Positions 1 to 10,120 are shown, counted from the stretch's first letter. The stretch is 39,196 nt of DNA from CAVYXF01 sp963772335 (GCA_963772335.1 CAVYXF010000013.1:1-39196); one strand, 5' to 3'. Notes: generated by a model not told the origin, from the letters alone. Numbers and translations: made by a program.

Positions 1-1
1 G

Positions 2-643
2 GCCAAGCCGAAAAAGCCGGAGCCGAAGCCCAAACCGGAGGCCAAGCCCGAGCACGACAAGACGCCCTTCCGGGACCGCATTGCCGATCTGCTCAAAGAC
101 CCGGCGGAGGAGCCGTCAAAAGCGCAGCCGGCCCCGCATGCGCAGACCAAGCGCGACTTTGACGCCGACCGCATTGCGGCGCTCCTCAACCGCGATCCGA
201 AGGCGGGCGATACCGCGGCGCAGGAAGGCCCGAAGGAGCCCTGGCACAAGCCGTCCAGCCTTGAAGAGCAGGCGATGGGCCTCAACCAGGCGGCGCCGCC
301 CCGGAGCGCCCAAGGCGCGCCAGGCGGGCAGGATGATCGCATGTCGGCGAGCGAGATCGACTATTTCCGCTCGCAGATCTCGCGCTGCTGGACCCCGCCG
401 ACCGGTGGTCTGGGCGCCGAGGAAATCGTTGTCAAGCTGCGCATCGAGCTGAACAAGGATGGCACGCTGGTGCGCCCACCGCAGATCGCCAATGCCGGGG
501 CTTCGCCCTTCTTCACTGCCGCTGCCGACAGCGCCATGCGCGCCGTGTTTCAGTGCCAGCCCTACACCATGCCGGCCGAGAAATACAGCCAATGGCGCGA
601 CATGTTGCTCAATTTCGATCCGAGACGAATGTATGGAGGCTAA
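2..643 (+). CDS. tolA: TolA, C-terminal part (5' end outside window)
   Basis: TolA is the inner-membrane-anchored periplasmic link of the Tol-Pal envelope complex and works with TolQ/TolR, TolB and Pal during cell constriction. The frame is open from the left edge, so the membrane anchor and most of the stalk are missing. The first ~20 visible residues are a Lys/Pro/Glu-rich stalk of KPEPKPK type. The C-terminal ~100 residues form a TonB/TolA-type domain (about DYFRSQISRCW to the end). The position 4 bases before tolB, with pal and cpoB downstream, confirms the assignment. The stalk is much shorter in view than a full TolA because of the window edge. Confidence 0.88.
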   Translation, partial: AKPKKPEPKPKPEAKPEHDKTPFRDRIADLLKDPAEEPSKAQPAPHAQTKRDFDADRIAALLNRDPKAGDTAAQEGPKEPWHKPSSLEEQAMGLNQAAPPRSAQGAPGGQDDRMSASEIDYFRSQISRCWTPPTGGLGAEEIVVKLRIELNKDGTLVRPPQIANAGASPFFTAAADSAMRAVFQCQPYTMPAEKYSQWRDMLLNFDPRRMYGG

Positions 644-647
644 GCTG

Positions 648-1949
648 ATGCGCTGCATGCTGGCTGCGCTGCTCATTGCGGTAACTCTCAGTTCTGGGGC
701 AGGGCCAGCGCGGGCGGTTGTCGAGGTTGACATCACCCAGGGCCAGATTCAGCCGGTGCCGATCGCCATCGCGCCGTTCCTCGGCGAGGGCAAGTTCGCC
801 GCAGAAATCACCAACATCATCTCGTCCGATCTGGAAGGCTCGGGTCTGTTCAAGCCTGTCGATCAACAAGCCTTCATCGAGCGCATCGCCGATATCGATG
901 CTTACCCGCGCTTCGAGAACTGGCGCCCGCTGAACGCCCAGGCGCTGGCGGTGGGCTCTGTCAGCGACGATGGCCACGGCAAGATCCAGGCGCGGTTCAG
1001 GCTATGGGACGTGTTTTCGGGCAAGCAACTGACCGGCGAGCAGTTTTCCATGTCGTCCGACAGCTGGCGCCGCGTCGGTCATATGATCGCCGACTCGATC
1101 TATCAGCGGCTGACCGGCGAGAAAGGCTATTTCGACACCCGCATCGTGTTCGTTGATGAGAGCGGCCCGAAGGACAAACGCGTCAAGCGGCTGGCGATGA
1201 TGGACCAGGACGGTAAGAATTTGCAGGTTCTCACCAAAGGCCAGAACCTGGTGCTGACGCCGCGCTTTTCCCCCAACAACCAGGAGATCACCTTCACCTC
1301 TTACGAAAAGGGCCAGCCGCGCGTGATCCGCTATAGCCTGGTGAACGGCCGCCAGGAGATCGTGAGCGACCTGCCCGGCATGACCTTCGCTCCGCGCTTC
1401 TCTCCGGACGGCCAGCGCATCGTTATGAGCCTGCAGCAGGGCGGTAATTCCAACATCTACGAGATGGACCTGCGCACCCGCCAGACCGTGCGTCTTACCG
1501 CCACGAATGCGCTGGACACCGCGCCCTGCTACTCACCGGACGGGCGCCAGATCACCTTCGAGTCCGACCGTGACCACGCCCAGCAGATCTATGTGATGAA
1601 CGCCGACGGCACCAGCCAGAGGCGCATCACCTATGGCGAGGGGAGCTATTCGACGCCGGTGTGGTCACCGCGCGGCGATCTCATCGCCTTCACCAAGCGC
1701 ACATCAGGCAGCTTTCTCATCGGGGTGATCCGCCCCGACGGATCGGGGGAGCGGATTCTCACCGAAGGCTATCACAATGAAGGGCCGACCTGGGCGCCCA
1801 ACGGGAGGGTAATCATGTTCTTCCGGGAAGCGCCGGGCGCGGAGGGCGGGGCGCATCTCTACACGATTGACCTCACCGGTTACAACGAGCGCCAAGTTAC
1901 AACTCCGGCGTTTGCCTCCGACCCTGCATGGTCGCCGCTGCTCAATTAA
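648..1949 (+). CDS. tolB: TolB, periplasmic Tol-Pal protein
   Basis: Periplasmic beta-propeller protein that binds Pal and the Tol complex. The chosen start, ATG 648, lies 4 bases after the tolA stop with a GGAGG motif about 9 bases upstream. An in-frame ATG at 633 overlapping tolA is possible but less well placed. The 433-residue product has a signal peptide (cleavage near PARA-VVEV), an N-terminal domain and then repeated propeller strands of the type SPDGRQITFESD and WSPRGDLIAFTK. Length matches the family (about 430). It is probably translated with tolA; a weak hairpin and T-run follow at about 1972-2010. Confidence 0.95.
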   Translation: MRCMLAALLIAVTLSSGAGPARAVVEVDITQGQIQPVPIAIAPFLGEGKFAAEITNIISSDLEGSGLFKPVDQQAFIERIADIDAYPRFENWRPLNAQALAVGSVSDDGHGKIQARFRLWDVFSGKQLTGEQFSMSSDSWRRVGHMIADSIYQRLTGEKGYFDTRIVFVDESGPKDKRVKRLAMMDQDGKNLQVLTKGQNLVLTPRFSPNNQEITFTSYEKGQPRVIRYSLVNGRQEIVSDLPGMTFAPRFSPDGQRIVMSLQQGGNSNIYEMDLRTRQTVRLTATNALDTAPCYSPDGRQITFESDRDHAQQIYVMNADGTSQRRITYGEGSYSTPVWSPRGDLIAFTKRTSGSFLIGVIRPDGSGERILTEGYHNEGPTWAPNGRVIMFFREAPGAEGGAHLYTIDLTGYNERQVTTPAFASDPAWSPLLN

Positions 1950-1971
1950 GCAGCCTACCTCGAATTGCGCT

Positions 1972-2010
1972 CACAAGGGGCATGTAGGAGCCTTGTGCAG
2001 CAACGTTTTT
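1972..2010 (+). terminator. Weak candidate terminator after tolB
   Basis: A 7-bp inverted repeat (CACAAGG 1972-1978, CCTTGTG 1991-1997, loop of 12) is followed by GCAGCAACG and five T at 2006-2010. The gap between stem and T-run is longer than ideal, so termination here may be partial or absent. Confidence 0.35.
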
Positions 2011-2090
2011 CAGCGGCGAGAGCCGTTGAAATTCCGTGGCATTTTGGCATCTATAACTTCACAAAAAGAGAGCCGAATCCGGCTGTCTCC

Positions 2091-2104
2091 TTGATCAAAA
2101 TCAG
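2091..2104. promoter_or_regulatory. Near-consensus FNR/FixK-type box
   Basis: The sequence TTGATCAAAATCAG matches the anaerobox TTGAT-N4-ATCAA at nine of ten defined positions. It lies about 60 bases before the start of the small lipoprotein gene at 2165. Function as an FNR/FixK site is inference from the consensus alone. Confidence 0.3.
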
Positions 2105-2164
2105 CGGGCTCGGTAGCTAATTAGGTGGGCGGCTGCGAGGCCGTTTAACCAGAGGAGAGAAGAA

Positions 2165-2299
2165 ATGCAGGGTTTCAAAGGCGTCGTCATCGTTGCCACG
2201 ATCATTGCCGCCGCGATTTCGCTCGGCGCTTGCCGCAAGGAACTGGAAGAGAGGCCGCTGAAGCTCGGCGCCGCTGACGTCATCGTCAACGTTCGCTAA
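2165..2299 (+). CDS. Small predicted lipoprotein (44 aa)
   Basis: A 44-residue product starting MQGFKGVVIVATI, with a hydrophobic helix ending in the lipobox LGAC (Cys at about residue 23), then a short charged tail with KELEERPLKLG. AGGAGAG about 5-10 bases before ATG 2165 is a good ribosome binding site. A strong terminator follows at 2346. The gene lies between tolB and pal, two genes that are usually adjacent. I recognise the pattern of a small outer-membrane lipoprotein but no named family. Function is unknown; an envelope role is inferred from location and lipobox. Confidence 0.7.
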   Translation: MQGFKGVVIVATIIAAAISLGACRKELEERPLKLGAADVIVNVR

Positions 2300-2345
2300 G
2301 CCTGCTGCAGGCACCAGAAGAGGCAAGAGGCCTTCATTGGTTTCC

Positions 2346-2395
2346 AAACGCCGTGCGCCAGACTGTCGCTGGTGTTCACGGCGTTTACTTTTTCC
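2346..2395 (+). terminator. Rho-independent terminator after small lipoprotein gene
   Basis: A perfect 10-bp stem (AAACGCCGTG 2346-2355 with CACGGCGTTT 2377-2386) encloses a second short pairing (CGCCAG with CTGGTG) and is followed by ACTTTTT. It separates the small lipoprotein unit from pal, implying that pal has its own promoter in 2396-2528. Confidence 0.85.
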
Positions 2396-2528
2396 TGCCG
2401 TTGCAGCAGGTTCCGGGGGGTAACTTTCGGCCGTTTGTCAAAAATTCACCATACCGGCGGCGAATATACGGCCTGTTAACGCTTTGTCTTGCAACGTCGA
2501 GGTGAGACACCCCAAGAAGGAGAATGCC

Positions 2529-3041
2529 ATGACACGACCAACGTTCGCGCGGGGCGCCGCGATCGTGCTGATGGCGATTTTACTGACTGCGTGCTCGAAG
2601 ACCCAGCCGAACAATTACGGATTGGGCGGCGGTGGCGGCAATGAAGGTCCGATCACACCTGGGTCGGAGCGGGAATTTGCGGTGAAAGTTGGCGATACCG
2701 TGCATTTCAGCACGGACTTGCCCGAGCTTAGCGCCGAAGCCCAGCAGATCCTGAACGGCCAGGCGCAGTGGCTGAGCCAGTACCCGAACTATGCGATCAC
2801 TATCGAGGGCCATGCCGACGAGCGCGGCACGCGCGAATACAACATCGCGCTCGGCGCCCAGCGCGCAGCGACGGTGAAGCAGTTCCTTTCTCAGCGCGGC
2901 ATCAATCCGGGCCGGGTGAGAACCATCTCCTATGGCCGGGAGCGGCCGGTGGCGGTGTGCTCGGACATCTCATGCTGGTCGCAGAATTGCCGCGCCGTCA
3001 CGGTGCTCGGCCGCGGTGGCGGAGCCGTCGCGTCCTATTGA
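2529..3041 (+). CDS. pal: Pal, peptidoglycan-associated lipoprotein
   Basis: Outer-membrane lipoprotein that anchors the Tol-Pal system to peptidoglycan. The 170-residue product has a lipoprotein signal ending LLTAC (lipidated Cys22), a Gly-rich linker, and an OmpA-like domain with the peptidoglycan-binding segment HADERGTREYN near residue 95. ATG 2529 was chosen because AAGGAGA sits about 7 bases upstream and the lipobox is then at normal distance; an upstream in-frame start at 2484 would only add a charged leader. Length is typical. The order tolB, pal, cpoB is standard. Confidence 0.95.
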   Translation: MTRPTFARGAAIVLMAILLTACSKTQPNNYGLGGGGGNEGPITPGSEREFAVKVGDTVHFSTDLPELSAEAQQILNGQAQWLSQYPNYAITIEGHADERGTREYNIALGAQRAATVKQFLSQRGINPGRVRTISYGRERPVAVCSDISCWSQNCRAVTVLGRGGGAVASY

Positions 3042-3182
3042 AGATGTGACGGCGATGCAGGGGTGAGCGGGTGCGAAACTGTGCAATTCCGCTCATTGGC
3101 CGCGCGAGGGGTAGCGACTGCCTGGTAACTTTGCTAAGACGGATTCATCAATCCAACGCGGCGAAGTTGTTTGTGAGAACCC

Positions 3183-4274
3183 ATGTTGCGGTCCATTTTG
3201 GTTATTGCCGCCCTCCTCGGGCTGGGGTTTGCCACTCCGGCATGGGCACAGGGTGCGCCTGCTACCGCTGACGGCGGCGAGGAAAGACGGCTTCAGCGGC
3301 TCGAGGAGCAGATGGTCGATCTGAATGCCCAGATCGGCACCATCGAGTCCATGGCGCGCGGAGGCGCCGGCGGCGGTGCCCCCGTCAGCAGCAGCAGCGG
3401 CAACAGTTTTGGTGCCGGCGATGACGGCCGCATCGAGTTGCAGCTGCGCGCGCTTTCGACGCAGATGAACGATCTGATGCGGCGGCTCGAGCGGCTGGAG
3501 CAGCGCTTTGGTGCAGCCCCGCCCGCCGATGATGCGCCGCGCTACGGCGATGCCAGACCGCGCGGCGGCGACCGGCAAGGCCGCGGGCGCCCCGCAGAGC
3601 AGGGCACCGGCTTCAGCATTGGCGGCCTCGACGATCAGGGGGATGCCGGCAGCGATCGTTCAGATCAAGCTCCGCCTCCCTTGCAGCAGCGCGGCAGCGC
3701 TTCCTCCGGCGGCAATTATGCTTCGGACGCGCGGGGCGCCTACTCGTCCGACGCTCGCGGCGGCTACGCTTCCGACGCGCAGACCTCCAACCGTGGCGGC
3801 TGGGGGGCCGAATCTCAGCCGGTCGCGCCACCGGCCGTGCCGGCACCACGGGCCGATGCCGGCTCGGGCTTGCGCGTCGCTGCACTGACCTCACCGCAAG
3901 CGCAGTCGGCCTATGACCAGGCCTATACCGCCTATCAGCAGCAGAATTTTCGTGCCGCGAGTTCCGGTTTTGAGCAGTTCCTGCAGCGCTATCCCTCCGA
4001 TCCGCTGGCGGGATCGGCGCAGTTCTGGCTGGGCGAGGCCGCTTTCTCGAGCGGAGACTATCGCAAGGCCGCCGATATGTACCTAAAGACCGCCACCAAC
4101 TATCCCGACAACGAGAAGGGGGCGGAGAGCATGTTGAAGCTCGGCATCTCCTTGAAGCGTCTCGGCGAGAACGATGCCGCCTGCAGCACTTTCGCAGAAC
4201 TTGGCAAGCGCTATCCCAATGCTTCGGCGCTCCTGCAGCGCGCGGACACAGAAAAGCGCCGCTCCAGCTGCTGA
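3183..4274 (+). CDS. cpoB: CpoB/YbgF, Tol-Pal coordinator
   Basis: Periplasmic protein that couples Tol-Pal action to peptidoglycan synthesis at the division site. The 363-residue product has a signal peptide (cleavage near AWA-QGAP), a coiled-coil region at about residues 30-110, a long low-complexity linker, and a C-terminal TPR domain from about residue 240 (YDQAYTAYQQQNFRAASSGF and following repeats). The linker holds three near-copies of a Y-x-SDARG motif at 3718-3785. The family is often about 260-330 residues, so the excess is the linker. The stop overlaps the tilS start by one base (TGATG), so tilS is probably translationally coupled. Confidence 0.92.
   Translation: MLRSILVIAALLGLGFATPAWAQGAPATADGGEERRLQRLEEQMVDLNAQIGTIESMARGGAGGGAPVSSSSGNSFGAGDDGRIELQLRALSTQMNDLMRRLERLEQRFGAAPPADDAPRYGDARPRGGDRQGRGRPAEQGTGFSIGGLDDQGDAGSDRSDQAPPPLQQRGSASSGGNYASDARGAYSSDARGGYASDAQTSNRGGWGAESQPVAPPAVPAPRADAGSGLRVAALTSPQAQSAYDQAYTAYQQQNFRAASSGFEQFLQRYPSDPLAGSAQFWLGEAAFSSGDYRKAADMYLKTATNYPDNEKGAESMLKLGISLKRLGENDAACSTFAELGKRYPNASALLQRADTEKRRSSC
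3716..3785 (+). repeat. Short in-frame repeat in the CpoB linker
   Basis: Three tandem copies encode Y-A-SDARGA, Y-S-SDARGG and Y-A-SDAQ. The copies are about 8 codons each and differ at synonymous positions (tcggacgcgcgg, tccgacgctcgc, tccgacgcgcag), so the repeat is not a very recent slippage. Confidence 0.75.
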
Positions 4275-5623
4275 TGACCGGCGGCGGCCAGCCCGGTTCG
4301 TTCGCGGCGCCCCTCGAAGGCTCCGATATCGATGCCCTGTTTGCCGGCTGGACCGCATTCCGGCATATCGCCATCGCTGTTTCCGGCGGCGCCGACAGCA
4401 TGGCGCTCATGATTCTCGCCCGCAACTGGCGCGGCCGCGTTGAGCATCCCCCCGACCTCACCATCCTCACCGTCGATCATGGCCTGCGGCCCGAGGCCGC
4501 GGAGGAAGCGCAGTGGGTGAAGGAGCAAGCCGCCGCGCTCGGTCTGCCTCACCAGACCTTGGTCTGGACCGGACCGAAGCCGCGCAGCGATCTCCAGGCC
4601 GCCGCGCGCGTGGCCCGCTATAGCCTCATGCTCGGCACCTGCCACGCCGCCCGAATCGATGCGCTGGCGACGGCCCATACCGCGGAGGATCAGGCTGAGA
4701 CCATGCTGATGCGACTGGCACGGGGCAGCGGCATCGACGGGCTAGCGGCAATCAGCTCGCTGTCGACACGGGACGGCATCGCCCTGCTTCGCCCGCTCCT
4801 CAATGTGCCGCGCGCGCGCCTTGAGGCCACGCTCCTGGAGCGGCACCAGATCTGGATCGAGGATCCCAGCAATTGCGACCGCCGCTTTGAGCGCGTGCGG
4901 CTTCGCGAGGCCCTGCGCACGGCAAAGACACTTCAGCTCACCCCGGAGAAGCTGGCCTTGTCGGCGCGCCGTCTCGATCGCGCAAGGCAGGCGCTAGACC
5001 GGCTGACCGCCGATTTCCTGCAGACCAATCTGCATATCCATCCCGCCGGCTATGGCGAGTTGGCGCTTGATGTGCTGTACGGCGCGCCCGATGAAATCGC
5101 CATTCGCGCCATTGGGCATCTTGCGGCGATCTTCGGGGGCGGACAGCGGCCCGTGCGGATGGCGCGTCTTGAGGATTTGTATGGCGCCCTCACGAAGGAG
5201 AAGGCCCGGACGGCCACGCTCGGCGGCTGCATATTTACGGTCCGCGGTGCCTTCCTGCGCGTTCTGCGCGAATTCGGGCGCATCGATCCGGCCGCCCAGG
5301 CGCTGCCGGAAGGCGGCACGATCGTTTGGGACGGCAGGTTTGCGGTGTCCGCACCCGGCCAGACGCGTATAAGCGTCACACCTCTCGGCCCACAAGGGGT
5401 GGCGGCACTGCGCAAAATGGCCGGGCGCATCGGTCTTCCCGCCCAGATCGCTCACAGCCTGCCGGGGCTTTGGTCTGGCGAGAATTTGGTTTTTGCGCCT
5501 TTCGCGGCATTTACTAAGGCACCCCCAAACTCTTGGCGAGGAGACGCAAGCGTGGTTTTCTTGGGCTCTGCGCCGCTTGGCGCACCGCCGCCGGGTGGCA
5601 GGAACGGCACTTTCGCAGATTAG
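4274..5623 (+). CDS. tilS: TilS, tRNA(Ile)-lysidine synthetase
   Basis: ATP-dependent enzyme that attaches lysine to C34 of the CAU-anticodon tRNA-Ile, changing its decoding from AUG to AUA; essential in most bacteria. The 449-residue product has the PP-loop SGGADS at residues 37-42, the following TVDHGLR segment at about 69, and a C-terminal substrate-recognition region. Its ATG overlaps the cpoB stop by one base. The tilS-ftsH order is common. The last ~40 residues are Pro/Gly-rich and less conserved in appearance. Confidence 0.94.
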   Translation: MTGGGQPGSFAAPLEGSDIDALFAGWTAFRHIAIAVSGGADSMALMILARNWRGRVEHPPDLTILTVDHGLRPEAAEEAQWVKEQAAALGLPHQTLVWTGPKPRSDLQAAARVARYSLMLGTCHAARIDALATAHTAEDQAETMLMRLARGSGIDGLAAISSLSTRDGIALLRPLLNVPRARLEATLLERHQIWIEDPSNCDRRFERVRLREALRTAKTLQLTPEKLALSARRLDRARQALDRLTADFLQTNLHIHPAGYGELALDVLYGAPDEIAIRAIGHLAAIFGGGQRPVRMARLEDLYGALTKEKARTATLGGCIFTVRGAFLRVLREFGRIDPAAQALPEGGTIVWDGRFAVSAPGQTRISVTPLGPQGVAALRKMAGRIGLPAQIAHSLPGLWSGENLVFAPFAAFTKAPPNSWRGDASVVFLGSAPLGAPPPGGRNGTFAD

Positions 5624-5714
5624 TATTGATGCACAAACTTAGCTCTGTGCTATTAAATCAATGTTTTTCGCCATCGGTTATAACGCGGTCTGTCTCAGAT
5701 CCGGAAAGCCTCGC

Positions 5715-5742
5715 CTTGGCAAAGAACCGGCCTACCATTATT
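5715..5742 (+). promoter_or_regulatory. Candidate heat-shock (sigma-32-like) promoter for ftsH
   Basis: CTTGGC at 5715-5720 and CCATTATT at 5735-5742, 14 bases apart, resemble the CTTG / CCATnT elements of sigma-32 promoters, about 90 bases before the ftsH start. ftsH is heat-induced in many bacteria; use of this promoter here is inference. Confidence 0.35.
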
Positions 5743-5833
5743 TTATAGTACGAAGACGATGATCCGGGTCTCAGAGTTCTGCCCTTGGGGCTCAAGCCGC
5801 GCAAATCCCGGGTCGTTTGCGTAGAAGGATCTC

Positions 5834-7762
<1,929 letters not shown>

Positions 7763-7783
7763 GCAGCTTTGGCAGCCAAGTTC

Positions 7784-7820
7784 AGAGCCGCGGGGCGACA
7801 AGCCCGGCGGCTCTTTTCTT
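7784..7820 (+). terminator. Rho-independent terminator after ftsH
   Basis: A perfect 8-bp stem, AGAGCCGC (7784-7791) with GCGGCTCT (7807-7814), has extra inner GC pairing (GGG with CCC) and is followed by TTTCTTT. It lies 20 bases after the ftsH stop. Confidence 0.9.
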
Positions 7821-7848
7821 TGGTGATGGTAAACAAGGTAATGCAGTC

Positions 7849-8094
7849 CTATTCACTTGACCGATGCGCCCAAGGCAAACGGAACTGACCGGCTCGCAAC
7901 GCGCCAATATCGTCATCGGAAAAGCCAAGGCTCTCTCGCAACTGTTCGTTTGTCTGCTGCGTCAGATACCGGTGAATTTTTGACTTGGCGGCGTCTTCAC
8001 GAGCGCTGATCAGCCTCCTCACGAGAGCGGACAGCTTTAACTCGGTCGGCACGTATCCATCGCGCGCTGGGTCGATCTTTTTATACGCGGTCAT
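7849..8094 (-). CDS. Small hypothetical protein (81 aa)
   Basis: The start at 8094 (MTAYKKIDPARDG) has GGAGAAG about 6 bases upstream; an upstream in-frame ATG at 8151 lacks this. The product is small, charged and without signal or membrane segment. Its C-terminal half, QLRESLGFSDDDIGALRAG, has the LGFSDDDI pattern seen in short alphaproteobacterial proteins that, like DUF1127, end in a helix with a [IL]G[FI]xxxxI motif. Just upstream on the same strand is a DUF1127 gene, so the two may be cotranscribed. Function unknown. Confidence 0.6.
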   Translation of the reverse strand: MTAYKKIDPARDGYVPTELKLSALVRRLISAREDAAKSKIHRYLTQQTNEQLRESLGFSDDDIGALRAGQFRLPWAHRSSE

Positions 8095-8176
8095 GCTCTT
8101 CTCCGTTGGAGATGTTGATTGACGGCAGCACCTCAATCGGCGAAGCGCCATCCTCTCGCGTCAGGACGCGTTCGTG

Positions 8177-8431
8177 TCACGATTGGCGGCCGTTCCTGAC
8201 CACGGATTGGGTCTGGGAGCGATGAATACCGATGTCGGCGAGCGAGTGGTCGTCCAGCCGATGAAGCAGCGCCGTCATCTGTCTCCTGCGCTGCCAGCCA
8301 TCAATCGCAGTCCATTGGGTTTTGATCACCGCGACCAATTTGGCAAGGCCAGGAATTGGCTTCCGCGCCGAACGCAATGATCCGGAATGATGGCTCGCCC
8401 GACTATTCGCCAGAGCAGTTTTCATCTGCAT
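8177..8431 (-). CDS. DUF1127 domain small protein (84 aa)
   Basis: The C-terminal ~30 residues (DGWQRRRQMTALLHRL, then DDHSLADIGI) carry the DUF1127 pattern: an Arg-rich helix followed by L-x-D-x-x-L-x-D-I-G-I. Members in rhizobia and Agrobacterium are small proteins reported to bind RNA and act in phosphate and carbon metabolism. ATG 8431 was chosen because GGAG lies 6 bases upstream; 8482, 8452 and 8425 are alternatives. The ~40 N-terminal residues are a basic extension, longer than the usual ~50-residue members. A perfect CRP-type site lies about 105 bases upstream, suggesting cAMP-CRP or FNR-family control (inference). Confidence 0.72.
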   Translation of the reverse strand: MQMKTALANSRASHHSGSLRSARKPIPGLAKLVAVIKTQWTAIDGWQRRRQMTALLHRLDDHSLADIGIHRSQTQSVVRNGRQS

Positions 8432-8872
8432 AATATTCTCCATAACGCTCATGATCAGGCCGTCTATGCTGCGCCGCAGCATCGTATGCTGCTCTGCAGC
8501 AAGGGGTGTTGATAAGCGCTCGGCAATGCGTTTGGTGTGATCTGCATCACAAAAATCAGGATTGGCTCAAAAAAAGCGCTGGCGGCCGATTCCCAGCCGT
8601 CGCGCCATGGAATCTGAGCCGCTTCTGGTGAATGGCTCGCCCATCGGTCAGTCGGAGTTGCAGGGCCTGGCGCCGCGGGTCTTAGGTTGGGGCGTCTCAG
8701 CGACGCAGATTTGCCGGAGGCGCTCGAACCGAACCTGTTGCAATCACGTGAGTGATCAAATCTCGTCGTCGAAGGGCGGCGATGCCAACTTCGTGCTAGC
8801 AGGGACTTGAAATCGCGCCCGATTGCGGGCCAGGTGTGCGGCAAGGATCCGAACCATCGCCGAAGGGCAACC
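8432..8872. other. 441-base spacer between DUF1127 gene and serA
   Basis: No convincing gene on either strand; the open frames here lack ribosome binding sites and protein-like composition. It contains the CRP-type site at 8536-8551 and an inverted repeat ATCAC-GTGA-GTGAT at 8743-8756, about 117 bases before the serA start, which may be an operator. The promoters of the two divergent units must lie here. Confidence 0.6.
8536..8551. promoter_or_regulatory. Perfect CRP-type binding site
   Basis: TGTGATCTGCATCACA fits TGTGA-N6-TCACA exactly. It is 105 bases upstream of the DUF1127 start (minus strand) and 322 bases upstream of serA. That a CRP/FNR-family protein binds here is inference from the consensus. 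Confidence 0.6.
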
Positions 8873-10120
8873 ATGACCACCATCCTTTCTCGCCCGAAGG
8901 AAAAGATCAAAATCCTGCTTCTGGAGGGCATTTCAGAAACCGCCGTCGCGGCTCTGAGCAGCGCCGGCTACACCAATGTCGATCTGCGCAAGAAGTCGCT
9001 CGAAGGCGAGGAGCTTCACGCCGCGCTGGACGGCGTCTCCATGCTGGGCATCCGCTCCCGAACGCAGCTCACGCCGCAGGTGCTCAACGGCCTGCGCTCT
9101 GTGATCGCGGTTGGCTGCTTTTCGGTCGGCACCAATCAGGTCGACCTGTGGACGGCGCGGGACATGGGCATCCCCGTTTTCAATGCGCCCTTCTCCAATA
9201 CGCGCAGCGTTGCCGAGCTGACCATCGCCGAGATCGTCATGCTCTTGCGGCACATCTTCCCGAAATCGGCCGCCGCCCATCAGGGGGAGTGGCTGAAATC
9301 AGCGACCGGATCGCGTGAGGTGCGCGGCAAGACGCTTGGCATAATCGGCTATGGCAATATCGGCAGCCAGCTTTCCGGCCTCGCCGAGGCGATGGGCATG
9401 CATGTGATCTTCTATGATCCCAGCGACAGGCTGAACCGTGGCAATGTGCGGCCCGCCGAGACACTCGCCGCGCTCCTTGCCGAGAGCGATGTGGTCTCCC
9501 TCCACGTGCCGGAGACGCCGGAAACCAAAGGGCTGATCGGCGCCGCCGAGGTCCGGGCGATGAAGAAGGGCGCGTTGTTCATCAACAATGCGCGCGGCAC
9601 GGTGTTCGACGACGAGGCGCTGGCGGCGGCGCTCAGGGACGGCCATCTCGCTGGCGCTGCGGTCGATGTATTCCCGATCGAGCCGACCGCCAATGACGAG
9701 CGCTTCGTCTCACCCTTGCAGGGCCTGCCCAACGTAATCCTGACACCGCATATCGGCGGCTCGACCGAGGAGGCGCAGGAGCGCATCGGCGGGGAGGTCG
9801 CGCGCAAGCTGATCGAATATTCCGATGTCGGCTCGACCATCGGTTCGGTGAACTTCCCGCAAGTGCAATTGCCGCAGCGCCCGACCGGCACGCGCTTTAT
9901 CCAGGTGCACAAGAACCTGCCCGGTGAGATCAACCGGTTGAACGCGATCTTCGCTGGCCGCCAGATCAACATCGCCGCGCAATATTTCCAGACCGACGGC
10001 CAGATCGGCTATGTCGTGCTCGAGGCTGACGGCCCGGTCGAAGACGCGCAAGGCGTCCTGAAGGAGATCCGCACCCTGCCGGGCACGATCCGCGCGCGCA
10101 TGCTCTATAGCCGGAGCTGA
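8873..10120 (+). CDS. serA: D-3-phosphoglycerate dehydrogenase SerA, E. coli type
   Basis: First step of serine synthesis: oxidises 3-phosphoglycerate with NAD+. The 415-residue product follows the E. coli enzyme closely in length and in blocks such as VAIGCFSVGTNQVDL, FNAPFSNTRSVAEL, the nucleotide-binding GIIGYGNIGSQ (about 154-164), TPHIGGSTEEAQE and a C-terminal ACT domain ending PGTIRARMLY. The catalytic His lies in the PHIGG block. ATG 8873 is preceded by AAGGGC; an upstream start at 8807 adds a basic leader with no family counterpart. Many Rhizobiales instead use the longer ~530-residue SerA, so this gene may be a second copy or an acquired type. It stands alone. Confidence 0.93.
   Translation: MTTILSRPKEKIKILLLEGISETAVAALSSAGYTNVDLRKKSLEGEELHAALDGVSMLGIRSRTQLTPQVLNGLRSVIAVGCFSVGTNQVDLWTARDMGIPVFNAPFSNTRSVAELTIAEIVMLLRHIFPKSAAAHQGEWLKSATGSREVRGKTLGIIGYGNIGSQLSGLAEAMGMHVIFYDPSDRLNRGNVRPAETLAALLAESDVVSLHVPETPETKGLIGAAEVRAMKKGALFINNARGTVFDDEALAAALRDGHLAGAAVDVFPIEPTANDERFVSPLQGLPNVILTPHIGGSTEEAQERIGGEVARKLIEYSDVGSTIGSVNFPQVQLPQRPTGTRFIQVHKNLPGEINRLNAIFAGRQINIAAQYFQTDGQIGYVVLEADGPVEDAQGVLKEIRTLPGTIRARMLYSRS

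Noticed and set aside
3613..4470. 285-codon minus-strand frame across cpoB and tilS
   Set aside because: Very Arg-rich antisense shadow of two well-supported genes.
5631..5650. GCACA...TGTGC inverted repeat after tilS as a terminator
   Set aside because: Only 5 bp with a 10-base loop and no adjacent T-run.
8562..8810. 82-codon frame with TTG start before serA
   Set aside because: No ribosome binding site and shadow-like composition (Arg/Ser/Cys-rich end).
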